The notes: generated by a model not told the origin, from the letters alone. 64,000 nucleotides of DNA from Planctomycetaceae bacterium (GCA_020426505.1 JAGQPX010000012.1:62001-126000), one strand, 5' to 3'; positions 9,380 through 17,932 are shown, counted from the stretch's first letter. Made by a program: numbers and translations.

Positions 9380-10465
9380 TCAACGGGCGCGATGCATCCG
9401 TACCTTGTGATTGCTGCTGTCGCCGATGTAGACGTTCCCATTCGCATCGACGAACACGCCATGCGGTCGTGCCAGCCGACAGCCTCGCGGATCGCCGTCC
9501 GGTCCGTCTCCCAGCTGTCCATCGCCGACGAGCGTTTCAATGCGGCCTGAGGATCGACGGATGACGCGGATTGTGTGGCTCTCGGTATCTGCGAGATAGA
9601 TGTCACCATCCGGTCCGATGGCGATGCCCTTGGGGCCGGATAACTCCGCGCTCTTCGCAGGGCCACCGTCTCCTGTGTAACCCTTCACACCGGTGCCTGC
9701 AAGGTGATGTAGAGTTGAGGTCGAGAGGTCAAGCCGATAGACGGCGTTGCCTTCCCGCAGAGCCAGATACAGATTGTGGTCGCCGTCGAAGTCGAGGGCA
9801 CGCGGTCCATTGAGCGGGGTGCCGGTGATGGATGCTCCGTCGGGTGTCTTCGCCTGATCGCCTGTCCCGGCAAACGTGGTGATCAAGCCCGTGTCCGCAT
9901 CGACCCGACGCACGCGGTGATTGCCGATGTCGCAGATGTAGATGTTGCCTTCGCTTTCGAGCGTAATCGAATGCGGCCGATTGAGTTGAGCGTCAGTTGC
10001 AGGTCCGCCATCTCCGGAGAAACCTTGCTTGCCACTCCCTGCCACTGTGCTGATCCGGCCGGTCTTCGCGTCGACTCGTCTCACGAGATGGTTCATCATC
10101 TCGACGAAGTACATATTGCCGTCCGCATCGAATCGCACTTCGTACGGTTCATTTAGCGTGGCAAGTGTCGCGGGTCCACCGTCGCCTGCGTATCCCTTCT
10201 GTCCCGTGCCCGCGATGGTCGTGATGATGCCCGATTCTGCGTCAATTCGCCGGATGACGTGATTTCCGATCTCGCAGACGTATACCGCCTCATCAGGTCC
10301 AACAACGACTCCGAATGGACCACTGACCGGGGCATTGGTCGCGAGTCCGCCGTCGCCCGTGTCCTGCTCCTCTCCCGTCCCTGCGATTGTGACCACCTCT
10401 GCGGCTTCATTCGGCGCGAAGCAACATAGGCAGAACAGCAAAGCTTTAAGGGCTGTGCTTGTCAT
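9380..10465 (-). CDS. Secreted NHL-repeat beta-propeller protein
   Basis: The 361-residue protein starts with a short signal peptide (MTSTALKALLFCLCCFAPNEAA) followed by about six repeats of the pattern 'TIAGTGQKGYAGDGGPAT..A.LN.P..V..D..GN.Y..D..NH.VRRVD'. This is the NHL beta-propeller typical of secreted planctomycete and acidobacterial proteins. The repeats would form a propeller acting as a binding scaffold. There are no catalytic residues and no extra domain. The Cys-rich stretch LFCLCCF in the signal region could also be a lipoprotein signal, though no strict lipobox is seen. It is convergent with the HTH/receiver gene. Extracytoplasmic; ligand unknown. Confidence 0.88.
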   Translation of the reverse strand: MTSTALKALLFCLCCFAPNEAAEVVTIAGTGEEQDTGDGGLATNAPVSGPFGVVVGPDEAVYVCEIGNHVIRRIDAESGIITTIAGTGQKGYAGDGGPATLATLNEPYEVRFDADGNMYFVEMMNHLVRRVDAKTGRISTVAGSGKQGFSGDGGPATDAQLNRPHSITLESEGNIYICDIGNHRVRRVDADTGLITTFAGTGDQAKTPDGASITGTPLNGPRALDFDGDHNLYLALREGNAVYRLDLSTSTLHHLAGTGVKGYTGDGGPAKSAELSGPKGIAIGPDGDIYLADTESHTIRVIRRSSGRIETLVGDGQLGDGPDGDPRGCRLARPHGVFVDANGNVYIGDSSNHKVRMHRAR

Positions 10466-10668
10466 AGTCAGACTCTTCGGTAATGGTTTGCAAGCGACGA
10501 TTGGAACACCTTCATCACTCCCAAGTTGTCAGTTCTTCACAGGCAAGATGCAACTCTGAAACGGTGAAAGAACGTATCCGCCGTCGTGGCGAAGCGGAAC
10601 GCGTCGGGGTAGACTCATCATCAGAATGACATCATCGTTCGGATGGCGCTATTGAGAACGGATTGAAC

Positions 10669-11712
10669 ATGCCCAAATCAAGAGAGACCACTCTGTTTCC
10701 AGAGACCGACGCCACGAATGGAATCACGCGTCTGTGTGACTTGCAGCCGGGGCAACTCGGTGACTGCTTTGCCCTGTTGACAGCTCGGGAGCAAGCGACG
10801 ACACGGGACGGCAAACCCTATTTCCGCTGCACGTTTCGAGATGCGGCCCGCAGCGTAACGGCGATGATCTGGTCCGACACGCCCTTCTTCGCCCCCTGCT
10901 CCGAATCATGGAAAGCGGGGGAGTTCTACAAACTCCGCTGCCGGTTCAGCGAGAGTTCGTACGGCCCGCAAATCGAGCTCGACCGCATTCGTGAGGTCAA
11001 CGATGAAGATCTCGAAAACGGGTTCGACCCCGGCGACTTTCTCCAGTCCAGTCGCTTTGATCTCGACGAAATGTTTAACGAGTTGACGTACATCGTCGAG
11101 GCGGAGATCGAGGAGAAACCGTTGCGTCAACTTGTCTCGCAGATCCTCGCCGAACATACGGATCAGATCAAGACGATGCAGGCTGCCATGCGGAACCATC
11201 ATGCGTATCGTGGTGGATACCTGGAGCACACACTCTCCGTGACGAAGCTCGCAGTTCATCTGGCTGACAAGTACATCGCTTATTACACGGACATGCAGCC
11301 CCCGTTGAACAAGTCTCTCGTTGTCGCGGGGGCCGTGTTGCACGACATCGGCAAGCTGACTGAGTTGGACTCCCAACCTCAGGGAGCCAACTACACGGCT
11401 CACGGTCGGCTCGTGGGACACATCCTGCTCGGACGCGACCTCGTCCGTGACAAGGCTCTCGAACTGGACGAGCTTGATGAGGAGACGCTCCTGCGGCTGG
11501 AGCACATCATCATTGCCCATCAGAACCTGCCCGAGTGGGGGTCACCCATCGCTCCGCATACGCCGGAAGCTTTGCTCGTACATTATGCAGACGACACGGA
11601 TGCCAAGTTCCACATGATGGCAATGGCGCTCGAAACCGATCCCCCCGAAGGCGAAGAGTTCACACCCCGCGATAATGCCATGCGGCGGCAAATCTTCCGC
11701 GGGTTAGTGTGA
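10669..11712 (+). CDS. YhaM-like 3'-5' exoribonuclease: OB-fold plus HD domain
   Basis: The protein has 347 residues from the ATG at 10669 (an in-frame TTG lies six bases upstream). Residues about 20-125 form an OB-fold nucleic-acid-binding domain (LGDCFALLTAREQATTRDGK, PYFRCTFRDAARSVTAMIW). Residues about 165-310 form an HD phosphohydrolase domain: GGYLEHTLSV, AGAVLHDIGKLTE, AHGRLVGHILLG, and the helix with IIIAHQNLPEWGSPIAPHTPEA. This order matches Bacillus YhaM and Staphylococcus CBF1, which are Mn-dependent 3'-5' exonucleases of single-stranded RNA and DNA. The metal-binding His and Asp residues are all present. A stable hairpin follows the stop codon. Confidence 0.85.
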   Translation: MPKSRETTLFPETDATNGITRLCDLQPGQLGDCFALLTAREQATTRDGKPYFRCTFRDAARSVTAMIWSDTPFFAPCSESWKAGEFYKLRCRFSESSYGPQIELDRIREVNDEDLENGFDPGDFLQSSRFDLDEMFNELTYIVEAEIEEKPLRQLVSQILAEHTDQIKTMQAAMRNHHAYRGGYLEHTLSVTKLAVHLADKYIAYYTDMQPPLNKSLVVAGAVLHDIGKLTELDSQPQGANYTAHGRLVGHILLGRDLVRDKALELDELDEETLLRLEHIIIAHQNLPEWGSPIAPHTPEALLVHYADDTDAKFHMMAMALETDPPEGEEFTPRDNAMRRQIFRGLV

Positions 11713-11726
11713 GTGGATATTCACCA

Positions 11727-11760
11727 AGCACCCCGGCTGCTTTTGAGCAGCCGGAGTGCT
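11727..11760 (+). terminator. Strong hairpin without a U-tract, end of the YhaM-like gene
   Basis: The 15-base arms (11727-11741 AGCACCCCGGCTGCT and 11746-11760 AGCAGCCGGAGTGCT) pair with one mismatch around a TTTG loop. The hairpin sits 14 bases after the stop codon. No T-run follows, so it may be a Rho-type or 3'-end-stabilising hairpin rather than a classical intrinsic terminator. Its presence argues that the next gene starts at 11772, not at the in-frame GTG at 11709. Confidence 0.55.
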
Positions 11761-11771
11761 ATCGTCATGGG

Positions 11772-12209
11772 ATGATCTTCCTTCGCACACTCGCCATTCT
11801 CTGGGCGTCTCCCGGATCGTTGCTGGGAGTGACCGTGGGGGCACTCGGTCTCTGCACGGGAGGCGGGGTGCGTCGGGTGGGGCATACGCTTGAGTTTCAC
11901 GGCGGCTTCGTCAAATGGCTGCTAAAACGGCTGCCGGTCGAAGCGATCGCGATGACGCTGGGGCATGTGATCATCGGCCAGACGAAAGCGGGCCTCGATA
12001 TTGCCCGCGAACATGAATGGGTCCACGTGCGTCAGTACGAAAGGTGGGGGCCGATTTTCATCCCAGCTTACCTCGGCTGCTCGCTCTGGCTGTGGCTGCG
12101 AGGTCGGGAAGCGTATCACGGTAACCCGTTCGAGTGTGAAGCCTACGAACACGACCGCTTGTGTGCCCTCGGTGAGATGGACCGGAAGGCTCCCTATGAC
12201 AACGCCTGA
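11772..12209 (+). CDS. Small membrane protein with an HExxH motif
   Basis: The 145-residue protein begins with a hydrophobic segment (MIFLRTLAILWASPGSLLGVTVGALGLC) and contains HEWVH (His81, Glu82, His85), a match to the zinc-metalloprotease HExxH motif, followed by QYERWGPIFIPAYL, another hydrophobic stretch and NPFECEAYEHD (Glu121, Glu123), which could supply the third metal ligand. The family is not recognised; a membrane-associated minimal metallopeptidase is a reasonable inference but unproven. The ATG at 11772 was preferred because the upstream in-frame extension is occupied by a hairpin. Its 3' end overlaps the sirtuin gene by 14 bases, suggesting translational coupling. Confidence 0.7.
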   Translation: MIFLRTLAILWASPGSLLGVTVGALGLCTGGGVRRVGHTLEFHGGFVKWLLKRLPVEAIAMTLGHVIIGQTKAGLDIAREHEWVHVRQYERWGPIFIPAYLGCSLWLWLRGREAYHGNPFECEAYEHDRLCALGEMDRKAPYDNA

Positions 12210-13020
12210 CAACCAGCAATGGGAGTACGCCGTCGATGCTCTGCGGCGATCACGGGAGGTCGTGGTCTTCACCGGAGCCGGGATCAGCGCCGAGAGCGGG
12301 ATCGCGACTTTCCGCGATGACGATGGCTTCTGGCGACGCTTCCCGCCGGAGGAGTTCGCCAACTGGAGTGGGCTCATGAAGACGGCTGCCACGCAGCCAC
12401 GTCGGTTCGGCGACTTTCTCCTCGCGATCCTTGAGCCGATCGCCCATGCTGAACCGAACGCGGGTCATCAGGCGATCGCGGAACTTGAACAGCACGTCAA
12501 CGTTTCGATCATCACACAGAACATCGATGGCTTACATCAGTCGGCGGGCAGCACGGCTGTGAAAGAAGTCCACGGCACCCTGTTCGAGACGGTCGACCTG
12601 CGGACGAACCGCTTTCGGAACCTCCTCAGTCGTGACGAGGTCAAACAAGTCGTCGAAGACATCCGGCGGGCCATGACCGGCTCGCTGGCAGCCGCCCGAC
12701 TGATGATGGCCGTCTCGCCACTGTTCGGACTCGACCTCAAAGGAGGACATCGACCGAACCTCGTGCTCTTCGGCGATGCGATGGCCGAGCCTGCGTGGAG
12801 TCAATCCGTTGAAGCGACCAAGGCGTGCGACACCTTCATCGCCGTCGGCACTTCTGGAGAAGTCTTCCCGGCGGCTTCGCTGCCATTCGAGGCTCAGTCG
12901 AGCGGTGCCACTGTCATCACGGTCGACCCAGTCGAGAGCGGCACCGGATTCTGGCTCCGCGGGACAGCTGGTGAGGTGCTTCCGCGAATCGTTGCCGATG
13001 CATTTGGTCAAGCGAATTGA
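12196..13020 (+). CDS. Sir2-family NAD-dependent protein deacylase lacking zinc-binding cysteines
   Basis: The protein has 274 residues. NAD-binding motifs are clear: FTGAGISAESGIATFR (residues 25-40), TQNIDGLH (107-114) and the catalytic His126 in KEVHGTLFE. The C-terminal Rossmann part carries RPNLVLFGDAM and AVGTSGEVFPAA. Sirtuins normally hold a structural zinc with two CxxC pairs between the catalytic His and the RPxVVxFGE motif. Here that region (about 128-185) has no cysteine, and the whole protein has only Cys211. Some bacterial Sir2-like proteins are known to lack the zinc site. The start ATG at 12196 lies inside the preceding HExxH gene. It could be a deacetylase, a long-chain deacylase or an ADP-ribosyltransferase. 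Confidence 0.88.
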   Translation: MTTPDNQQWEYAVDALRRSREVVVFTGAGISAESGIATFRDDDGFWRRFPPEEFANWSGLMKTAATQPRRFGDFLLAILEPIAHAEPNAGHQAIAELEQHVNVSIITQNIDGLHQSAGSTAVKEVHGTLFETVDLRTNRFRNLLSRDEVKQVVEDIRRAMTGSLAAARLMMAVSPLFGLDLKGGHRPNLVLFGDAMAEPAWSQSVEATKACDTFIAVGTSGEVFPAASLPFEAQSSGATVITVDPVESGTGFWLRGTAGEVLPRIVADAFGQAN

Positions 13021-13027
13021 ATGACGA

Positions 13028-13507
13028 TCACTTGAACTGCTGGGCAGCGGCGACGGCGAGTTCGTCGCAGCGTTCGTTCTCTGGGTGACCGCTGTGTCCC
13101 TTCACGACGGTGAAGCGAACATCGTGAGCGGCGAGCAGGTCGTCTAGGTTCTGCCAGAACTCGACATTCTTGACCGGCTTCCAACTCTTGCCTTCGCGGC
13201 GACGCCAGCCGTTCTTTTTCCAGCCGGGCATCCATTCGGAGGAGCCCTTCGCCACGTAGACGCTGTCGGTGACCACCTCGACCCGTGAGCGCGTCTTGAG
13301 AGCGGAGAGCCCTTCGATCACGGCTTGCAGCTCCATCTGATTGTTTGTCGTCTGGGCAGCGCCGCCGGAGGCTTCCTTCTCCCTTTCGGAAGCCGGGTGC
13401 TTGAGGACATATGCCCATCCCCCCGGACCCGGGTTGCCACTGCACGCACCATCGGTGAAGAGCCGCACAAACGGAGCAGGGTCAGCTGCATCATCCATGA
13501 GAATCAT
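13028..13507 (-). CDS. rnhA: Ribonuclease HI
   Basis: The protein has 159 residues from the ATG at 13507 (an upstream ATG at 13525 is possible). It cleaves the RNA strand of RNA-DNA hybrids. The DEDD-type catalytic residues are in place: Asp19 in RLFTDGACSGNPGPGG, Glu59 in NNQMELQAV, Asp81 in VVTDSVYV and Asp148 in ERCDELAV. The His-containing loop VVKGHSGHPENE is also typical. It is convergent with the sirtuin gene, with seven bases between stops. A repeat element lies just upstream of its start. Confidence 0.95.
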   Translation of the reverse strand: MILMDDAADPAPFVRLFTDGACSGNPGPGGWAYVLKHPASEREKEASGGAAQTTNNQMELQAVIEGLSALKTRSRVEVVTDSVYVAKGSSEWMPGWKKNGWRRREGKSWKPVKNVEFWQNLDDLLAAHDVRFTVVKGHSGHPENERCDELAVAAAQQFK

Positions 13508-13535
13508 GGCCCGATAGAATGACATGCAGGAGTTA

Positions 13536-13639
13536 AGTAGCCATCACGCTCCGCGTGATAAGCGGATTAATTGGGAGCTGGCGACGTGGTGGAACACGTT
13601 CGAGCGACACTGTCATCACGACGGAGCGTGATGGCTACT
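13536..13639. repeat. REP/MITE-like inverted-repeat element between rnhA and infA
   Basis: The outer arms at 13536-13559 and 13615-13639 are near-perfect inverted copies (24 of 25 positions, one base inserted in the right arm), with 55 bases between. Each arm contains an internal palindrome, ATCACG-CTCCG-CGTGAT, so each can also fold by itself. This is the structure of a REP doublet or small non-autonomous mobile element. It contains no gene. Confidence 0.75.
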
Positions 13640-13667
13640 TTTGGACAACCTCCGTCAGGCGAACGGC

Positions 13668-13886
13668 CTAACGTTCACGATACGTGATGCGACCGCGATT
13701 GGGGTCGTATGGCGAGATTTCAACTGTGACTTTGTCGCCAGGAACGATGCGGATGAAGTGCTTACGCATCTTCCCCGCTACATGAGCCATGACGATGTGT
13801 CCGCCTTCGACTTCAACGCGGAACTGCGTGTTCGCGAGTGCTTCGACAACTTTACCTTCAACCGGGATGGCCTCTTCTTTGGCCAT
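13668..13886 (-). CDS. infA: Translation initiation factor IF-1
   Basis: The 72-residue S1/OB-fold protein begins [20 protein letters not shown] and continues through [20 protein letters not shown] and [20 protein letters not shown] to the Arg-rich end ITYRER. It binds the 30S A-site and helps IF-2 and IF-3 during initiation. The length and both signature blocks are canonical. The longer open frame upstream lacks family similarity, so the ATG at 13886 is chosen. It is not next to ribosomal-protein genes here. A promoter-like sequence lies about 50 bases upstream. Confidence 0.97.
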   Translation of the reverse strand: MAKEEAIPVEGKVVEALANTQFRVEVEGGHIVMAHVAGKMRKHFIRIVPGDKVTVEISPYDPNRGRITYRER

Positions 13887-13933
13887 AAGAGTACATGCTC
13901 CACTGGGGAATCTGGGTGAGATAGAAGTGCGGA

Positions 13934-13961
13934 ATTGTAACACCCGCCCCCGCAGAGACAA
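13934..13961 (-). promoter_or_regulatory. Putative infA promoter
   Basis: Reading the minus strand, TTGTCT (13961-13956) is followed after 16 bases by TACAAT (13939-13934). The -10 matches consensus at five of six positions and the -35 at four of six. It lies 48 bases upstream of the infA start codon. Confidence 0.5.
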
Positions 13962-14030
13962 AGGGCAGCATATGAATTCGTGAAAATCAGTTCCTAGATG
14001 AGGCGCTTCATCGACCAAACACGGAAAATG

Positions 14031-16460
14031 TCACCGTGTCGAGGTTCCGAACGAGCTGAAGTACTCATCGAACGACGATCGACTGGCCGGTTGCTGACCT
14101 TGCGATTGTGTTCGTTCGGTGTCGAACTCGGACCACAACGACTGCGTGATGGGCGTGGCCTCGGCGCGTTCAGACGAAAGGGACCGTGCGGAGATCTGTT
14201 CGATCGAATCAGGGTTCGGTGCGTCATGATTTCCCAAATCCAATTCCCACACGTCGGGCGAGTTGTTCATTTGACCGAGTATATCACCCGCCGGATCGTT
14301 GGCGGCAGGGCCTTCGGGAGCGAATTCGAATGGGTTCGGACCGTTGGTCAAGGGAGCGCCATCGTCCAGCGGCACCGGTTCCACGGTCTCTGCTTCGGGA
14401 ACGAAAGGAATCTCTTCAATAAACTCTACCGGACGGGTCTCCGTTGGAGGATGTGCGAACTCGACTCCGCCCAAGGGGCCGTCGAGAGCGAATTCGGGTG
14501 GCTCTGTGTGTTTGTACGGTGCGGGAACTGACCCAGTGCGGGACTGTGCGCGGCGGTAAGCATCGACATACGCATCAGGGTCCCACTCATCCTCCAGCAA
14601 ATGCACGTTGGCATCAGCGAGAAGTGTCCCCTTGCGGTAGTGGAGATTCGTCAGCGCCTTGTTGTAGTCAACAATCGTTGTGAAGAACGCCGCTTCTGCC
14701 TGGGCACGTCGGTCCTGTGCGCGCAGCACTTCGTCGATCGTGATGATCTCTCCCTCCTGCTGCAACTGCACCGTACGGACATTGTCGATCGCTGCATCCC
14801 GTCGGCTGAACAACGACTGAGCGGCCGAGTAGGAACGGGTCAACTCCTGGAAGGCGTTGGCCAATTCATGTCCCACTTCCATCTCCTGGACATATAGAAC
14901 TTCCTGAGCTTTGGCGAGGCGGAGTTCAATGTTGCGAACCTGGGCGTGAGCCTGGCGGAATCCGATAGGCATCGACAACTCGAATCCAAGTCCCCAACCA
15001 GTTTGACTCCCTTGCGTGATGGTCTCGTAGAAACTGTTGAGTCCCTGAGCAGTGCCGGCGCTGTCGCGGTCACCGTATTGCAGAAGGTTGTCTCCGAAAC
15101 CATTAACCTGATAACTACTTACGAAGTCGAGTCGAGGACGCGTCAGACTACGGGCTGCCGTGAGCTGGAGTTCAAGACTCTTGATGTTCCACTTCTGCTT
15201 GCGAAGCTCGACACGATGTGTGAGTGCTTCGGCCATACTGCATTGCCAGTCCGGGAGGTACTCAGCGGTAACTGGCTCATCGAGCGGACGGATGACTTTC
15301 CCCTCGTTGATGGGCAGCCCTAAAAGTCTCCTGAGCCGCGTCTCCGCCGAGTAAATCCCGTTGCGAGAATTGTTGACGGCTGCTTGCGCGGCCCAGTATT
15401 GGTCACGCGCCTGAGATTCGGCTGCAACGTCGATGTCACCTCCAAGATCAACGCGAATCTTCGCATACCTCCATGTGGCCAGGGCCGCACTCCGGGCACT
15501 GACCGCCGTGTCAAAGATACGATAGGTGAGGTAGAGGTCCCAATACGTGTCCTCAACATCTTTGACGAGGTTACGGACGGAATTCTCGAAATCGGCAATC
15601 GAGATATCATTGTTGATACGAGCGATGACGACACCTTGTGTCACGCCGCTGAGACCGCCAAAGCTCTGCCCGATCGGACCGGCAATGCGAGTGAACTCAG
15701 TCCCCGACCCTGCCAGGAGTGGATGACGATACTGAGCGTTAATGTTGCCCGTGTAGACAGACGGGAACAACTGTCCGGGGGCATCCGACCACAGGTAGTT
15801 GACCTGATGTCCCAATTGAAGTTGTCCACCGTTTGCAAAATTCTTGCTGAGGTTGGCCTGAACGGCTGCAGTCTCCGTCGTCAGTGTTCCTCCGGGTGTC
15901 AGACCTCCACCAAGGAACGGGTTATTCTGAACCTGTTCGTTGCTGCCCCATAAGGCACTTGTCGTAAAGTTTGCATCGAAAGCTGCGAGTGCCGCTTCGA
16001 CACCTCGACCGCCAAACAGGACTCCCGTCTCCTGAATGGCCGGATCATGAACAGAAGGGGCAAAACTGCCATTGGTGAGTAGAGTGTTTCCTGGCGAGAG
16101 AAACTGACCAGCACTTCGAATCACGCGGTTATTGTGCAGCGCAATCGACACCGCCTCGGCGAGGGTCATGTCCCACGGCTCCGATCGCTCCTGGCTGAGC
16201 ACGGTGTGAGGCTCGACCGAAAAGGCAATCTCATCGGGTGTGGAAGTACAGACGTCAGGAAAATCGATCTGTTCTGCATGGTCCCGGTAAAACTGGACCG
16301 GCTCGTCGTGAGGATAGTCCAAGGGTTCGTCACGCGTGACGCAGCCGCTGCTGAGGAGCGCGACGGAAAGTATGATGCGACTGAATCGGTTCGGTCGCGC
16401 AAGTTCGTGGGCTGCCCGGAGGACGGGCCAAACAATGTCGGTGATGTGAGATCGAGTCAT
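14031..16460 (-). CDS. TolC-family outer-membrane lipoprotein
   Basis: The protein has 809 residues from the ATG at 16460 (another ATG at 16514). The N-terminal region contains a hydrophobic stretch and a lipobox (SVALLSSGC), so it is probably a lipoprotein. The central 500 residues hold two outer-membrane-efflux repeats with long amphipathic helices (ALHNNRVIRSAG, YWDLYLTYRIFDTAVSARSA, AQVRNIELRLAKAQEVLYVQ, YNKALTNLHYRKGTLL), as in TolC/OprM channels. The last 180 residues are acidic, Pro-rich and low-complexity and are absent from standard TolC. It would form the outer-membrane duct for a type I secretion or efflux system; no inner-membrane partner is adjacent. Confidence 0.88.
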   Translation of the reverse strand: MTRSHITDIVWPVLRAAHELARPNRFSRIILSVALLSSGCVTRDEPLDYPHDEPVQFYRDHAEQIDFPDVCTSTPDEIAFSVEPHTVLSQERSEPWDMTLAEAVSIALHNNRVIRSAGQFLSPGNTLLTNGSFAPSVHDPAIQETGVLFGGRGVEAALAAFDANFTTSALWGSNEQVQNNPFLGGGLTPGGTLTTETAAVQANLSKNFANGGQLQLGHQVNYLWSDAPGQLFPSVYTGNINAQYRHPLLAGSGTEFTRIAGPIGQSFGGLSGVTQGVVIARINNDISIADFENSVRNLVKDVEDTYWDLYLTYRIFDTAVSARSAALATWRYAKIRVDLGGDIDVAAESQARDQYWAAQAAVNNSRNGIYSAETRLRRLLGLPINEGKVIRPLDEPVTAEYLPDWQCSMAEALTHRVELRKQKWNIKSLELQLTAARSLTRPRLDFVSSYQVNGFGDNLLQYGDRDSAGTAQGLNSFYETITQGSQTGWGLGFELSMPIGFRQAHAQVRNIELRLAKAQEVLYVQEMEVGHELANAFQELTRSYSAAQSLFSRRDAAIDNVRTVQLQQEGEIITIDEVLRAQDRRAQAEAAFFTTIVDYNKALTNLHYRKGTLLADANVHLLEDEWDPDAYVDAYRRAQSRTGSVPAPYKHTEPPEFALDGPLGGVEFAHPPTETRPVEFIEEIPFVPEAETVEPVPLDDGAPLTNGPNPFEFAPEGPAANDPAGDILGQMNNSPDVWELDLGNHDAPNPDSIEQISARSLSSERAEATPITQSLWSEFDTERTQSQGQQPASRSSFDEYFSSFGTSTR

Positions 16461-16559
16461 AACCGCCGCTGGGTCAGAGGCTTGTGGCTTCAGGCGGAGC
16501 AGCGAATAGGCCATGCGGGCGGCATAGTCGTTGCAGATGTCACCACAACTATCGGCGGT

Positions 16560-16844
16560 TCAACCCTCTTCGGATGATCGATTGGGGCGGTCGACAATGT
16601 CAATATAGGGCATGCCGAGCATCCGCTTGACCAAGATCACCTCACCGGCATCATTGCCTTCAATTGCGTGACCCGCAAACTGCAACACATAACCGACGAT
16701 GAAACAGGCCCCCGCCCACGACGGTTGATGCTCGACCAGGAAGATCACAGGCAGGACAAATGTCACCGGAAGCCCGGCGACGTGAAGCACTTGATTCCCC
16801 CGGTGTTGGTGACGGAGAGCATAGTTCTTGAGGAACCGTCGCAT
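16560..16844 (-). CDS. Mpo1-like/DUF962 membrane protein
   Basis: The protein has 94 residues from the ATG at 16844; an in-frame TTG at 16886 would add 14 residues and overlap the stop of the upstream gene. It matches the DUF962/Mpo1 family: NYALRHQHRGNQVLHVAGLP, two membrane helices (VTFVLPVIFLVE; ACFIVGYVLQFAGHAIEG) and conserved His residues in RHQH, VLH and GHAIEG. Yeast Mpo1 is an Fe(II)-dependent dioxygenase acting on 2-hydroxy fatty acids. Whether the bacterial members share this reaction is not known. It is directly downstream of, and probably co-transcribed with, the pseudouridine synthase gene. Confidence 0.8.
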   Translation of the reverse strand: MRRFLKNYALRHQHRGNQVLHVAGLPVTFVLPVIFLVEHQPSWAGACFIVGYVLQFAGHAIEGNDAGEVILVKRMLGMPYIDIVDRPNRSSEEG

Positions 16845-16882
16845 CGATTTGTCCCATTCAGTTCCACCAACAGGAATTCGGC

Positions 16883-17932
16883 TCAAGTCTTCACGTCGTC
16901 AGGATATGGCGCCTCGTTCGTGATTGGAATCAGGTTTGGAGACCGCTCAACTTTCATCGTGTCGGCAAGGCGGCGCATGTCTGTCGGTAGCGGTGATGAG
17001 AACGATAGCCAAATCCCTGTGATCGGATGGGCGAACGCCAATGAAGTCGCATGAAGTGCGTGCCGACCTTGAGCGAGAAAATGCAGCGATTCCGATTGTG
17101 TGTCCGCACTGCCAAACTCGTCCCCTTGTGTCTTGTAACTCCCTTTGATGTCGTAGAACTCGTCACCGACGAGTGGATGTCCGATTTGAGCGAAGTGAAC
17201 ACGAATCTGATGATTTCGACCGGTCATCGGTTTTGCGCGAACAAGTGTGTGTTCGGCGAATCGCTGCTCCACGTTGTACTTTGTTTTCGCCACACGGGCA
17301 TCGACGGCATCGCCTCGTGCTGACATCAGTACACGACTCCCGGTTCGAGAGCGACCAATTGGGAGATCAATCATTCCCTCGTCATTTAACATGCGGCCTT
17401 CGACGATCGCGAGGTACTCCTTCGACACCCTCCCTGCCTCGAATGCATCGGAGAGTTCTGCATGCGACCGGTGATGTGTCGCGACAACCATGAGTCCACT
17501 CGTCTGACGATCCAACCGATGCACAATCCCAGGCCGCACCAGGCCACGCCGGGGTGTGAGTGTGTCCAAGTACGCCTGCACTCCGTTTGCCAGTGTGCCA
17601 GTCTGATAGTCGCCGGACGGATGTGAGATGACACCCGCAGGTTTGTCAACAACGAGCATCCATTGATCACGATAGAGGATTCGAAACGTAACAGTTTCCG
17701 CTTCCAAAAGTTTGTCGGGCGGTTCGATGAGCCCCACTTTGACCTGATTGCCGACAAAGACCCGCTGAGTCGGGCTGGCCAACTCGTCGTTGATCGTGAC
17801 GTGACCCGCTGCGACGATCCGCTGCATTCGCCAGGAGGTATAGTTGCGAAAGTGCTTGATGAGAAAACTGTCGATCCGCACGCCGTGCAGTTCAGATTCG
17901 ACGATCAGGAGTGCAGAATAAGAGTCTGGCAT
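16883..17932 (-). CDS. RluA-family 23S rRNA/tRNA pseudouridine synthase
   Basis: The protein has 349 residues from the ATG at 17932 (an alternative at 17992 adds 20 unlike-family residues). The N-terminal S4 RNA-binding domain covers about residues 15-75 (RIDSFLIKHFRNYTSWRMQR, GHVTIND). The catalytic domain has VVDKPAGVISHP, VHRLDRQTSGLMV with catalytic Asp141, SKEYLAIVEG and KPMTGRNHQIRVHFAQIGHP. These identify the RluA/RluC/RluD group, which isomerises specific uridines in rRNA. The exact target (RluC, RluD or other) cannot be set by eye. Confidence 0.92.
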   Translation of the reverse strand: MPDSYSALLIVESELHGVRIDSFLIKHFRNYTSWRMQRIVAAGHVTINDELASPTQRVFVGNQVKVGLIEPPDKLLEAETVTFRILYRDQWMLVVDKPAGVISHPSGDYQTGTLANGVQAYLDTLTPRRGLVRPGIVHRLDRQTSGLMVVATHHRSHAELSDAFEAGRVSKEYLAIVEGRMLNDEGMIDLPIGRSRTGSRVLMSARGDAVDARVAKTKYNVEQRFAEHTLVRAKPMTGRNHQIRVHFAQIGHPLVGDEFYDIKGSYKTQGDEFGSADTQSESLHFLAQGRHALHATSLAFAHPITGIWLSFSSPLPTDMRRLADTMKVERSPNLIPITNEAPYPDDVKT

